Shown: positions 1 to 10,042 of the stretch, one piece after another
Position numbering within the stretch: position 1 is the first letter of the stretch
Layout of the letters: each line of letters opens with the position of its first letter
Assembly: GCA_030765205.1 (NCBI GenBank)
Contig: JAVCDB010000070.1
Coordinates: 1 to 43,242 of the forward strand
DNA: 43,242 bases
Source of the DNA: Candidatus Aadella gelida
GTDB taxonomy: Bacteria > Omnitrophota > Gorgyraeia > Tantalellales > Tantalellaceae
Direction of reading: 5' to 3'
Translations under genes and position numbers: made by a program
The notes under the pieces: model-generated
The model's database searches: none
Seen by the model: the letters and a program-made list of their open reading frames with translations, nothing else
Told to the model about the DNA's origin: nothing

Positions 1-1576
1 ATCTATTCTCGGGAATAAAGGCGCTCCCTTATTTATTCTGGTCCCGGCCGGGAACATTCTCCACGCTCCGCTCCCTCTATCAGCAGGATAAAGAGACGCT
101 TTGTTCTTCTCGAAATCCTGATCCTCAAGACCTAACTGCTCCCACATCTTTTTCGAGGTCTCTGGTATAAAAGGATATATCCCCACAGCAGCGCTTCTTA
201 AAACCTCCAAGAGGTCTATTAGAATAAGTTTTATGGATTCTGTGTCACTTTTTTTGGAATATTCCCATGGAGCGGATTCCTCAATATATTTATTTGCCTT
301 TCCCACTATATCCATTACAGCGTCCAGCGCCTGTTTTAACTTTAGATCGCGGCTGCACATCTTCTCATGCATTAAGGGTGAAAGTTCCAATAATTTAGCT
401 TTAAGCGCTTCGCTGCGCTTTTTTTGAGCGCTGTCCTCGCCGCCTGAAAGTTCCGGAGACACTCCGCCTGAATACTTCTCTACCATAGTAAGCGTCCTGT
501 TTAAGAGATTTCCTAGATCATTGGCCAGATCACTGTTATACATTGTAATGAAAGCTTTTTCACTAAACGTACCGTCAAAGCCGAGGTTTACAGACTTCAT
601 CAGGAAATATCTAACAGAATCTATCCCGTATTTGTCAGCCAGTTCTACCGGATCCACTATATTACCTTTGGATTTAGACATCTTTTCATCACCCATTTTC
701 CACCATCCGTGCGCAAACACGGTCTTCGGCATCTCATAACCGGCGCTTTTCAGCATTATAGGCCAGTAAACCGCGTGATGACGCAGGATATCTTTAGCCA
801 TCACATGAATATCAGCAGGCCATAACCTGTCCAATTTGCCCGCGATCGTAGGACCAGAAATATAATTGATTAATGCGTCAAACCATACATAAACAACATA
901 TTCTTTGTCGAAAGGAAGTTCTATCCCCCATGGACTCCTTTTCTTGGGACGTGAAATACAAAGATTATTAAGCCCCTCTTTCAAGAACCCCAACACTTCG
1001 TTCTTCCTAAAGCGCGGCATTATAAATTCCGGATTTTTTTCTATATATTCCTTAAGCCATTCTTGATATTTGCTCATCTTAAGAAAATAATTTTTCTCTT
1101 TTATCCTCTCGAGCTTCCTGGAACAATCCGGACAACTGCCGTCTTCTGCCTGCGTATCGGTCCAGAAAGTCTCACAAGGCGTACAGAACCAACCATCATA
1201 TTCTCCGATATATATGTCACCTTTTTCAAACATCCTATTTAAAAGGTCCTGCACTACTTCTTTATGCATCTCATCTGTGGTACGTATGAACCCGTCGTAT
1301 GATATTCCAAGTTTCTCCCATACCTTCTTGAAGTTGTCCACTATACCATCAACAAATTCTTTCTCCATACCTTCCGCAAAACCGGCGGCTTTTGCAGCTT
1401 CCTCTATCTTTTCTCCGTGTTCATCTGTGCCCGTCAGAAAAAAGACCTCTTCCCCGCACATCCTCCGGTATCTAGCTAAAACATCTACTATAACCTGCGT
1501 GTATGCATGTCCTATATGAGGATTAGCGTTAACGTAATAGATAGGTGTTGTTATGTAAAATTTATTTTTTCTCATC
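1..1576 (-). CDS. metG: methionyl-tRNA synthetase (partial, runs off window start; absent from the ORF track)
   Basis: Reverse-strand translation starts MRKNKFYITTPIYYVNANPHIGHAYTQVIVD and contains KMSKSKGN; zinc-site Cys pairs (CTPC, CPDC). Confidence 0.95.
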
Positions 1577-1689
1577 TTTTTGATCCCCGATTGTTTCTGG
1601 TTCTCGTTTAGTCACATCAAACATTTTGTCTCTGTCGCTTGCAAAGTTATGCTTTTAATGCCGTTTTGTAAAAAACTGTTTAGTTAGTT

Positions 1690-1763
1690 GTTCTTCTACT
1701 TAAAATGTTTGCAGCACGAGTAACAGCTTCGCACATTTGCTTGTTCTTTTTTACGTGGTGCTA
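1690..1763. repeat. dispersed 74-bp intergenic repeat, copy A
   Basis: Same length as 23911-23984; shared blocks GTTCTTCT, AAAAyGTTTGCAG, CATTTG, TGTTCTTTTTTACGTGGTGyTA. Confidence 0.6.
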
Positions 1764-1857
1764 ACTACCGTGCATTTTTCACTATAGAACCATTGTTCAT
1801 ATGTTGTCTTCTTTTTGCTTCATGTTTAGATTTGGTTATTTTTTCACTTTAGTTCCT

Positions 1858-1913
1858 GGCCCTCTGACTTCTAACCTCTATTTTCTATCCTCTCTTGTCT
1901 TTCGTCCCTCATC
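1858..1913. repeat. 7-nt-periodic degenerate array (TC at fixed phase), overlapping the ricT 3' end
   Basis: TC at 1863, 1870, 1877, 1884, 1891, 1898, 1905, 1912: eight consecutive 7-nt steps. Confidence 0.8.
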
Positions 1914-2768
1914 TTGACCCTTTTTTCCTCTTTTCACTGATCTTTTAGCGTCTTGCCCTTTTTCCTTTCCGCATCCTTCTATATCACATACTTTTAGATC
2001 TCTTATTTTTCCTTCGCCAAAATCTACGGTAACCGTACGGTTCAGCGGATTAACGCCGATTATTTTGCCTTCCCCTTGACCGGTCTTAACATCCCTTCCG
2101 ACTTTAGGCATGTTTTTTGAGCATTCTTTATAATGATCGTACTCATATCCCAAACAACACATGAGCCGTCCGCAGAGACCGGATATTTTAGTTGGATTAA
2201 GCGGGAGATTCTGAGTTTTTGCCATCTTGATAGTTACCGGGTTAAAATCTTTCAGAAACGACATGCAGCAAAGACTCCTTCCGCAAGGACCGTGTCCGCC
2301 TAGCATCCTGGCCTCGTCCCTGACTCCTATCTGCCTAAGTTCTATGCGCACACGAAAAATGCTCGCAAGATTCTTTACCAGATCTCTAAAATCTACACGG
2401 TTTTCCGAAGTAAAATAAAAAATTATCTTTGACCTGTCAAAAGAATACTCGGCATCCACAAGTTTCATGGGGAGTTTGTGCTCTTCTATCTTTTTCATGC
2501 ACACTCTTATAAGATCCTTGGTCTTGTTCTTATTTTTCTCTATCTGCTTTTCGTCCCAAGGGTTGGCCTTACGTATTACTTTTCTGACGGGTTTTGGCAG
2601 GGAATTAACATCCTTTATCTCTTCATTAGAAGACACCACTTCCCCGTATTCTAATCCCCTGTCAGCCTCTACAATAACTTTATCTCCGGTGGTAAGCTTC
2701 ATGCCACTGGTTATAAAATGTTTTATTTCTCCTGCAGCCCTAAGCTGCACCTGCACTATTTCATGCAT
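1878..2768 (-). CDS. ricT: PSP1-domain protein RicT/YaaT family
   Basis: PSP1-type Cys cluster GHGPCGRSLCCMSFLKDFNPVTIKMAKTQNLPLNPTKISGLCGRLMCCLGYE. Confidence 0.9.
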   Translation of the reverse strand: MHEIVQVQLRAAGEIKHFITSGMKLTTGDKVIVEADRGLEYGEVVSSNEEIKDVNSLPKPVRKVIRKANPWDEKQIEKNKNKTKDLIRVCMKKIEEHKLPMKLVDAEYSFDRSKIIFYFTSENRVDFRDLVKNLASIFRVRIELRQIGVRDEARMLGGHGPCGRSLCCMSFLKDFNPVTIKMAKTQNLPLNPTKISGLCGRLMCCLGYEYDHYKECSKNMPKVGRDVKTGQGEGKIIGVNPLNRTVTVDFGEGKIRDLKVCDIEGCGKEKGQDAKRSVKRGKKGQDEGRKTREDRK

Positions 2769-2781
2769 TATTTCAGCTCCA

Positions 2782-2872
2782 ATCGTTAATTCGTGACTCG
2801 TGGCTCGTGATTCGTAAACAGTGAATAGTAAACTGTTGACTATTGACTATGGACAATTGACTATTGTCAAAT
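2782..2872. repeat. 7-nt-periodic degenerate array, 13 units
   Basis: ATCGTTA ATTCGTG ACTCGTG GCTCGTG ATTCGTA AACAGTG AATAGTA AACTGTT GACTATT GACTATG GACAATT GACTATT GTCAAAT; position 6 is T in 12 of 13 units. Confidence 0.85.
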
Positions 2873-2905
2873 TCCTGTCCCATTTGCACATCAGGCATTA
2901 TTTGT

Positions 2906-3889
2906 CTATAGTCTATCAAAAACTCCCGGCAAAACCTGTGCTACTATTTTGGGATTAATATTTGACATTAATGCCTTACGCATTTCTATTAGCTCCCCGA
3001 CCATGTCATATATCCCGTCCGCTCCATATTTCTTCAGCCGTCCGCAAAGCTCACTTCCCATAAAATCTTTATCTATCATAAGATTTTCCAAGTGTTCCCC
3101 GCTTAAAACCGTGTCCCTTAAAAGCATAATAAGAATATCTATGTCCTCTAGAATATTATCCTTATCATCATTCATCCAATCCCTCTTTCCGGGACTGTTT
3201 TCTTCTAAAATACTTTCCAAGAGAGCAATAATATTCTCTTTTTTCTCTTCAATACCTTCTTCTATTATTTCAAGAGCTTTTCCAGGAGATCCTTGAGAAA
3301 AATATGCCAAAAATTGCGCCTCTTCTTCTCTTAGATGTCCCATCTCCCGCATTATTATATCTTTAGCCAGTTCTACGGAAAGAGAGTTAAACCTTACCTC
3401 CGAACATCTTGATATTATCGTATTTAATAGAAGTTCCCTCTTGCTCGTGATCAGTATTAATACGGAACTTTCTTGAGGCTCTTCTAAAACTTTAAGTAAA
3501 GCATTCCCGGCGGGTATTGTCATGCAATGTGCGTCTTCTATAACGCATATACCCAGTGGAGATTCAAACGGCTTGAGACCGAGCGCTTCCCTCGCGGTAC
3601 GTATCTGTTCGATCTTGATGCTTTTATTCTTCTCAGGTTTGATCCATGTGATATCCGAATGCGCGTTATTCTCGATCTTGACACATGCCGGACAAAGAGA
3701 ACATCCCTCTCCGGACGAAAGGGTATTTTTGCATACAAGAGCCTTAATAAACGTTTTTGCGCAAAGAGCCCTGCCTACCCCTTCAGGCCCTGAAAAAAGA
3801 TAACTTTTAGATAATCTCCCTGAAGAAAGACTGTTCGAAAGATATCGGACAGCATTATCCTGTCCCTTTATGTTCCCTAATAGCGACAT
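2906..3889 (-). CDS. holB: DNA polymerase III delta' subunit
   Basis: YLFSGPEGVGRALCAKTFIKAL Walker A-like, Cys cluster CKNTLSSGEGCSLCPAC, LLKVLEEPQESSVLILIT; located next to tmk. Confidence 0.88.
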   Translation of the reverse strand: MSLLGNIKGQDNAVRYLSNSLSSGRLSKSYLFSGPEGVGRALCAKTFIKALVCKNTLSSGEGCSLCPACVKIENNAHSDITWIKPEKNKSIKIEQIRTAREALGLKPFESPLGICVIEDAHCMTIPAGNALLKVLEEPQESSVLILITSKRELLLNTIISRCSEVRFNSLSVELAKDIIMREMGHLREEEAQFLAYFSQGSPGKALEIIEEGIEEKKENIIALLESILEENSPGKRDWMNDDKDNILEDIDILIMLLRDTVLSGEHLENLMIDKDFMGSELCGRLKKYGADGIYDMVGELIEMRKALMSNINPKIVAQVLPGVFDRL

Positions 3890-4508
3890 CCACTACATCC
3901 TTTACGATCGTGTACGTTTCATCTATCCCTTTATCAACTTTTATGACCTTTATACGATTAGAATCCGCTTCAGCCATATCAAGGTATCCTTTTCTAACCT
4001 TTTCATGAAACTCAAGATCACGTTTTTCCATCCTATCCGCGAGTCCTCTGTTTCCGGCTCGCTCAAGACCTGCCTTAACATCCAAATCCATCAAAATAAC
4101 CAGGTCGGGAACCAATCCTCCGGTCGCGACCTCATCTATCCTTTTTATCTGATCCATGTCTATCCCCAGCCCATATCCCTGATAGGCAAAGGTAGCGGTA
4201 TTATACCTATCGCATATTACTATTTGTTTCTTCTGGAGCGCCGGCCTTATAACCTCGGCTACATGCTGCGCCCTGTCGGCTTCAAAAAGCAGAAGTTCAG
4301 CCTTCTCATCCAGCCATTCTTCATCTTTTCCGAGGATAATGTCTCTTATACTTTCCCCCAAAACAGTATCTCCGGGCTCTCTCGTATACCTGACCTCATA
4401 TCCGGAGGAGGCAAGCTCGTCCGCTAAACGCCTTGACTGTGTGCTTTTCCCGCATCCTTCCGGACCTTCGAAAGTTATAAAAATGCCTTTATTTATTTTT
4501 TGCGCCAT
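3855..4508 (-). CDS. tmk: thymidylate kinase
   Basis: FITFEGPEGCGKSTQ P-loop, TREPG, DRYNTATFAYQGYG. Confidence 0.95.
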   Translation of the reverse strand: MAQKINKGIFITFEGPEGCGKSTQSRRLADELASSGYEVRYTREPGDTVLGESIRDIILGKDEEWLDEKAELLLFEADRAQHVAEVIRPALQKKQIVICDRYNTATFAYQGYGLGIDMDQIKRIDEVATGGLVPDLVILMDLDVKAGLERAGNRGLADRMEKRDLEFHEKVRKGYLDMAEADSNRIKVIKVDKGIDETYTIVKDVVDVAIREHKGTG

Positions 4509-5929
4509 TGCGGTCCTTCCGGAGTATCTTCTAGGGTTATTCCTTTATCTAAAAGTTCGTCCCTTATCTCGTCAGCCCTGGCATAATCTCTTTTAAGTCT
4601 GGCTTCTTCTCTTTCGGCAACCAAATTATCTATTTCTTCTGAGACGTTTGCGTCTATTTCATCACTGCCGAAAGATAACCCGAAGACATCTGCCGCTTCC
4701 AGAACGAAATCTTTTATCTGGGAGACTACCGCAATGTCTGTTCCCTTTATTTCAGGAAGAGCTAGAACCTCATTCCCCTTCTTTACCGCTTCGAATATAA
4801 CAGCTAGAGCCAACGGCGAATTGAAGTCATCATCCATAGCAGAGGTAAACTTCTCGCGAAGCTCGGAAACTAGCCTTTGCGTGCTATCAATATCACCTTG
4901 CTTTATCTCACTTTGCACTGCAATTTTATCAGCTTTGTCTATAAAGATCTTTATTCTTTCTTTAGAACTCCGGCTTGCCGCCATCTTATCGGCACCGTAA
5001 TCCATCGGACTTCTGTACTGGCTATTAAGAAAAGATATTTTAAGGATATCCGGATCCTTATACTCATCGAGGAAATCCATTATTGTTATGTAGTTCCCGA
5101 GTGATTTCGACATCTTCTCACCCTTTACCGTCAGAAGACCATTATGCACCCAATATTTAGCAAAACTCTTTCCGGTAACAGCTTCGGTCTGGGCTATTTC
5201 ATTCTCGTGATGAGGGAAAATAAGGTCCAATCCGCCTCCGTGTATATCAAACCCTTCTCCCAGTATTTTGGTGCTCATAACAGAACATTCTATATGCCAT
5301 CCCGGACGCCCTTTTCCCCAAGGACTTTCCCAAGAAGGTTCATTTTCTTTAGCGGATTTCCATAAGGCAAAATCAAGTGGATACTTTTTTTTGTCGTTTC
5401 TATCTGCTGCGGCCTGGCCTACCATTTCTTCTTTATTCCTATTCGATAGTTTGCCGTATCCTTCAAACTTATCTACACTGAAATATACATCTCCTCCGGA
5501 CACATACCCATACCCTTTCCCTATTATTTTCTCTATAAAGCCTATCATCTGAGAAATATTTTCCGTAGCCTTGGGTTCACAAGTAGGCTGCATTATCCCG
5601 AATATCTGAAGCTGCTTGTGATATACTTCAAGATACTTTACTGCAATCTCTTTAACTTTTTCTTTAAGCTCTTCCGTTCCCGATAGTTCACTAACAGCTT
5701 TATTGATTATTTTGTCATCTATATCTGTCACGTTCCTGACAAAGGTTACCTCAAACCCTTTATATTCCAGATATCTTCTTATGACATCAAAGACATACGC
5801 GCTCCGCGCATGCCCTATATGCGGCACATCGTATACCGTAGGTCCGCAAACATACATATTTATTTTGCCTTTTTCAGAAGGTATAAATTCTTCTTTTTTT
5901 CGAGTTAAGGTGTTATATATTGTAAGCAT
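4493..5929 (-). CDS. cysS: cysteinyl-tRNA synthetase
   Basis: MYVCGPTVYDVPHIGHARSAYVFDVIRRYL, GWHIECSVMS, HGGGLDLIFPHHENE, KMSKSLGN. Confidence 0.97.
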   Translation of the reverse strand: MLTIYNTLTRKKEEFIPSEKGKINMYVCGPTVYDVPHIGHARSAYVFDVIRRYLEYKGFEVTFVRNVTDIDDKIINKAVSELSGTEELKEKVKEIAVKYLEVYHKQLQIFGIMQPTCEPKATENISQMIGFIEKIIGKGYGYVSGGDVYFSVDKFEGYGKLSNRNKEEMVGQAAADRNDKKKYPLDFALWKSAKENEPSWESPWGKGRPGWHIECSVMSTKILGEGFDIHGGGLDLIFPHHENEIAQTEAVTGKSFAKYWVHNGLLTVKGEKMSKSLGNYITIMDFLDEYKDPDILKISFLNSQYRSPMDYGADKMAASRSSKERIKIFIDKADKIAVQSEIKQGDIDSTQRLVSELREKFTSAMDDDFNSPLALAVIFEAVKKGNEVLALPEIKGTDIAVVSQIKDFVLEAADVFGLSFGSDEIDANVSEEIDNLVAEREEARLKRDYARADEIRDELLDKGITLEDTPEGPQWRKK

Positions 5930-5941
5930 AATTTTCGTGTA

Positions 5942-6643
5942 TTAGGGTTTATGTTTTTCCAGCCCTTCTTCAATATGATCTATCTCATGTTGTAATTTTT
6001 CGAGAGCCTGCTGCATCGGGTCAGGGAGAGATGAATGATCCAAGTTAACCCCGCCGGGTATACGCTGCCCGCGTTTTTTTGCTACCCTGCCCGGAACACC
6101 TACAACCGTTGAATCGTCCGGAACATCACGTAAAACCACGGCATTTGCGCCTACCAGAACATTATTGCCGACTTTAATATTTCCCAGAACTTTAGCTCCT
6201 GCTCCTATAACAACATTATTCCCGAGAGTAGGATGGCGCTTCCCTTTTTCTTTCCCGGTTCCGCCCAGAGTAACTCCTTGAAATAATGTAACGTTATCCC
6301 CTACAACAGCTGTTTCACCTATTACCACACCCATCCCATGATCGATAAAAAATCCTTTTCCTATTACCGCCGCGGGATGTATTTCGATTCCGGTTACAAA
6401 CCTCCCAACCTGAGACAACAGTCTCGGCAAAAACGGAATGGACATTTTATTAAGAAAATTAGAGATCTTATGCAGCGCAAGCGCATGAAATCCCGCGTAT
6501 GTAAAGATTATCTCGGCATAATTCTTAGCTGCCGGGTCTCTTTCCAGAGTAGCTTTTAGGATGTCTCCGCAAAATGATCTAGCCGATAGATAATAGATCA
6601 AACCTATTCCGACTACTATAACAAATCCATGTATCCCGCACAT
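5942..6643 (-). CDS. cysE: serine O-acetyltransferase (start moved to MCGIHGF)
   Basis: Hexapeptide repeats [69 protein letters not shown] gives a strong SD at 6643; the longer ORF start lies in a repeat. Confidence 0.9.
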   Translation of the reverse strand: MCGIHGFVIVVGIGLIYYLSARSFCGDILKATLERDPAAKNYAEIIFTYAGFHALALHKISNFLNKMSIPFLPRLLSQVGRFVTGIEIHPAAVIGKGFFIDHGMGVVIGETAVVGDNVTLFQGVTLGGTGKEKGKRHPTLGNNVVIGAGAKVLGNIKVGNNVLVGANAVVLRDVPDDSTVVGVPGRVAKKRGQRIPGGVNLDHSSLPDPMQQALEKLQHEIDHIEEGLEKHKP

Positions 6644-6710
6644 GATATCTCCTTTTCTCTTGTGGGGTGGCACCAAATGGGACGTCCCCGCCTGTACAAA
6701 ATAAAAATAT

Positions 6711-6770
6711 ATTCTGGGGACATCCTGAGGCCTAGGATTACACCCCACTTTGAAAGGGTGTCCACAGAAC
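6711..6770. repeat. MITE-like short element copy 1 with near-perfect terminal inverted repeats
   Basis: TTCTGGGGACA...TGTCCACAGAA (10/11 complementary). The 29-mer AAAATAAAAATATATTCTGGGGACATCCT (6698-6726) is identical to 17447-17475. Confidence 0.75.
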
Positions 6771-6834
6771 GCGCGTCATTCAACCATTACCTGTGCCTCT
6801 CACACCATACGTCCTCAACACCCAAAAACTTCTA

Positions 6835-7308
6835 TTATTTCTTCTGCAAAAGTACTGCGGCATGCGCTTCAATAGCCTTTCCCGCGCCGATCTTACCCAA
6901 GCGTTCCGCCGTTTTTCCTTTTACATTGATCTGTTCTCTATCGCAGGCTAATATTTTGCCTATAATATGTTTCATCTGCTCGCTATATAAAGCTATTTTG
7001 GGACTTTCGGTAATAATTATGCAATCCAGATTACCCAGACAAAACCCTTCTTCATCCATAATGCGCGATACTTTACCAAGAAACTCTACGCTCGACCTTC
7101 CTTTATTCGCTTGATCCGTATCGGGAAACATCATACCTATATCCCCTTTTCCCAAAGCTCCCAATATAGCGTCCGAGATAGCGTGAAGAAGAACGTCCCC
7201 GTCAGAATGAGCTAGGGGTCCGGTATTAGAAGGAATAGTTACTCCTCCCAATACAAGAGTTCTACCCTCCTTGAGTTCATGTATATCGTACCCGATACCT
7301 ATTCGCAT
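6835..7308 (-). CDS. ispF: 2-C-methyl-D-erythritol 2,4-cyclodiphosphate synthase
   Basis: MRIGIGYDIHELKEGRTLVLGGVTIP, HSDGDVLLHAISDAILGA, INVKGKTAERLGKIGAGKAIEAHA. Confidence 0.97.
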   Translation of the reverse strand: MRIGIGYDIHELKEGRTLVLGGVTIPSNTGPLAHSDGDVLLHAISDAILGALGKGDIGMMFPDTDQANKGRSSVEFLGKVSRIMDEEGFCLGNLDCIIITESPKIALYSEQMKHIIGKILACDREQINVKGKTAERLGKIGAGKAIEAHAAVLLQKK

Positions 7309-7317
7309 ATTTTTATC

Positions 7318-8358
7318 CTATTTTTGCTGCTGCGAATCCTGGGGCTTCTTTCCATTATTATTATCCTCCACCAGATTCGCAAATATCATCTTACCGGCAG
7401 ATGTCTGAAGAACACTTGTCACTGAAACCTTAGCATTTTTCCCTATTAATTTTCTGCCGTTATCAACTACTAGCATGGTCCCGTCTTCCATGAACGCTAC
7501 GCCTTGATTTCTTTCTTTCCCCTCTCTTTTAATATGAACGTTCATCTGCTCCCCTGGAAAAACTACGGGACGCAGCGCATTTGCCAAGTCGTTTATATTA
7601 TGTATTTTAACGCCTTCAACCGTGGCTACTTTATTAAGATTAAAATCATTGGTAACGACACTGCAATTCAGCATTTTAGCTAGCCTTACTAATTTAGCGT
7701 CTACTTCCTTGATATCGCTCAAGCCCTCATCATGGATAATGACCTCCATACCTTTTATGCTCTTTATTTTTTCCAGCATATCCAGTCCCCTGCGGCCCCT
7801 GTTCCTTTTGGCGTCATCAGCGCTATCGGCAATTTGATGCAGTTCCTGCAAAATAAACCGCGGGATTACTATCTTTCCTTCAATAAATCCTGTTTCACAT
7901 ATCCCGGCTATTCTTCCGTCTATGATAACGCTTGTATCCAATATAAAAAGCTGGTCCCTCAAATCCTGACGCGAAAACCGCACATAAGGTATAACAAGAT
8001 TGAATTCGTCCTTACCTTTAACGGCTATGACCATACCTAAATAACAAAAGACCAGTGTGAACACTATTTGTAAGGAAGAATACAATATTTCATTGAGCGG
8101 CAATAGTCTCAGTATCAGTGTAACCATCCATGCCATAAAGAATCCGAACAGAAGACCGAAAGCAGACGCTGAAAGGTTGCTGAGAGATACCCTCTCCAAG
8201 CGGCTCTCGATCAGTATAAGAACGGTTGCTCCAACAAGTCCTATTATCGCCCCTATAATCGCCCCTTCCTGTGATAAATTCGTAAATAATTGGCCCAAAT
8301 AATAACCGCAAACAGCGCTAAGAACCAGAAAAAAAACTCTGATCAACCTTATAGTCAT
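7318..8358 (-). CDS. PIN/TRAM-domain membrane protein (YacL-like)
   Basis: N-terminal TM helices; PIN domain LFILDTSVIIDGRIAGICETGFIEGKIVIPRFILQELHQIADSADDAKRNRGRRGLDML; TRAM-like C-terminus. Confidence 0.9.
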   Translation of the reverse strand: MTIRLIRVFFLVLSAVCGYYLGQLFTNLSQEGAIIGAIIGLVGATVLILIESRLERVSLSNLSASAFGLLFGFFMAWMVTLILRLLPLNEILYSSLQIVFTLVFCYLGMVIAVKGKDEFNLVIPYVRFSRQDLRDQLFILDTSVIIDGRIAGICETGFIEGKIVIPRFILQELHQIADSADDAKRNRGRRGLDMLEKIKSIKGMEVIIHDEGLSDIKEVDAKLVRLAKMLNCSVVTNDFNLNKVATVEGVKIHNINDLANALRPVVFPGEQMNVHIKREGKERNQGVAFMEDGTMLVVDNGRKLIGKNAKVSVTSVLQTSAGKMIFANLVEDNNNGKKPQDSQQQK

Positions 8359-8434
8359 GTCTTCTCCTCTTTTTTATTAAAAAAATAAAAATCAGTATCT
8401 CCGCATACGCGAAGATATAATAAAAAACCTGTAC

Positions 8435-8454
8435 GGGCACGGCATGCCGTGCCC
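8435..8454. repeat. 20-bp perfect palindrome (REP-like)
   Basis: GGGCACGGCATGCCGTGCCC between the PIN-TRAM and mlaD genes. Confidence 0.7.
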
Positions 8455-8462
8455 CTCCCTTA

Positions 8463-9173
8463 CTATTTGTCGTCCGTTCTTTTATCTTTTGTTCTTCTGG
8501 GCTTACTAAGCAGTTTCCACGGATGAGCTTTTATATCGCTCACAAATGTTTCCAAATCGTTATATATTTTATCGTCTGACAATAGTTTTCCTACTGTCCC
8601 TTCTCCGCTGTTTATCTTTTTAAAGATACTCGAAAGTTCGTTATACAACGTATCGTCTGAAAGCAGTTTTCCTAAAGTTCCTTCCCCGTCTTCAACATTT
8701 TTCATAACGCTATTAAACGAGTCAATAAGATCATTCATGCCTTCCATCTGTTCTCCGACATTAACCGGATTTCTCCCCACTATAACAGATCCATCTTCAA
8801 GAAACGTTTTCTCTTTTCCCGGGGTTATTTCAAGATACTGTTCCCCTAAAAGACCTAAGGTATTTATTCTTGCTACAGCATCGGTCTCCACTTGTACCCC
8901 ATCATTTATCCAAACGGTGAGACCAACACGCGTTCTTTGTTTCTCTTCGTCATAGAATATATCTGTTTTTTTTATCTCTCCCACATTGACTCCTGCAAGT
9001 CTGACCGGAGCGTTTTCGGTTATACCGTTAACAAAATCAAACTCCGTAATTATGTTATATCCCCCTTTCAGGAGATACAGATCGCTTATTGAAAACACTA
9101 AAAGGAACATCAAAAATATTCCCACACCGATGAAAAGACCTACTTTTACTTCAAGTTTCTCGCTTCTCAGCAT
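8463..9173 (-). CDS. mlaD: MlaD-family MCE-domain lipid transport protein
   Basis: Single TM then MCE domain (VNGITENAPVRLAGVNVGEIKK, LLGEQYLEITPG); C-terminal GEGTxGKLLSDDxxYN repeats. Confidence 0.9.
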   Translation of the reverse strand: MLRSEKLEVKVGLFIGVGIFLMFLLVFSISDLYLLKGGYNIITEFDFVNGITENAPVRLAGVNVGEIKKTDIFYDEEKQRTRVGLTVWINDGVQVETDAVARINTLGLLGEQYLEITPGKEKTFLEDGSVIVGRNPVNVGEQMEGMNDLIDSFNSVMKNVEDGEGTLGKLLSDDTLYNELSSIFKKINSGEGTVGKLLSDDKIYNDLETFVSDIKAHPWKLLSKPRRTKDKRTDDK

Positions 9174-9199
9174 TTAGTACCCCCCCTAATTTTATCTCA

Positions 9200-10018
9200 T
9201 TATAATTCAATCTTAAGGTTTTTTATATGTGAATGACTGCTATTGTCTTTTGACCTTAATTCGCCGTTTTCATCATTATCGGTTATTGGTCCTTCGGCGC
9301 TGCCGGTTACAAACTGTTTTACAATGGGATTATCCGAATTCTTTATCTCATCCGGAGTCCCTATCGCGACTATCTTCTTATCATAAAGCATAGCAATACG
9401 ATCGGCTATTTTATATGCGCTTTTCATGTCATGCGTAACCGTTACAGATGTTATCTTAAGAGTTTCATGTAGATGTCTTATAAGTTCATCTATTACGTCA
9501 CCCATAATAGGATCGACCCCGGTAGTCGGCTCATCAAAAAGTATTACTTTAGGGAACATACAGATCGCCCTGGCAAGCCCCACCCTTTTTTTCATCCCGC
9601 CTGAAAGCTGAGCCGGTTTTTTGTTCTCCACGCCTTTTAGCCCGACCCTGCCCAGACATTCAGCTACCCGTTTTTTTATATCCTCAAGACTCATGTCCGT
9701 ATACTCAAAAAGCTGAAACCCAACATTCTCAAGCACGCTTAAAGAATCGAATAAGGCCGCTCCCTGAAAAAGCATCCCAAAATTCATTCTCATCTTATTG
9801 AGATCTTTCTCGTTCAGGCTAGTAATATCTCTCCCGTCTATCAGGACCTTTCCCTTGTCAGGATGGAGAAGTCCCATGATATGTTTAAGAGTGACACTCT
9901 TGCCGCATCCGGAACGCCCTATAATAACCATAGATTCACCCGTGTTTATGGTGAGATCCAGATTTTCTAATATAGCCTGCCCCTGGAATGCTCTGCTTAT
10001 ATTTTTGAGTTCTATCAT
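9200..10018 (-). CDS. mlaF: Mla-type ABC transporter ATPase
   Basis: Walker A GRSGCGKS, signature LSGGMKKRVGLARAI, Walker B VILFDEPTTGVDP. Confidence 0.93.
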   Translation of the reverse strand: MIELKNISRAFQGQAILENLDLTINTGESMVIIGRSGCGKSVTLKHIMGLLHPDKGKVLIDGRDITSLNEKDLNKMRMNFGMLFQGAALFDSLSVLENVGFQLFEYTDMSLEDIKKRVAECLGRVGLKGVENKKPAQLSGGMKKRVGLARAICMFPKVILFDEPTTGVDPIMGDVIDELIRHLHETLKITSVTVTHDMKSAYKIADRIAMLYDKKIVAIGTPDEIKNSDNPIVKQFVTGSAEGPITDNDENGELRSKDNSSHSHIKNLKIEL

Positions 10019-10042
10019 ACCTGACCTTTCGTAAGATTAATA

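Noticed and set aside
1740-1763. Small minus-strand peptide (HHVKKN...RRTTN) in the 74-bp repeat
   Set aside because: Preceded directly by a stop codon and lacking a start; too short and diverged to call as CDS.
2782-2872. Heptad arrays as CRISPR
   Set aside because: Units are 7 nt and contiguous with no 20-40-nt spacers between identical repeats, and no cas genes are in the window.
6644-6748. N-terminal extension of CysE in the ORF track ([21 protein letters not shown]...)
   Set aside because: Encoded by the intergenic MITE-like repeat; a strong SD precedes MCGIHGF at 6643.
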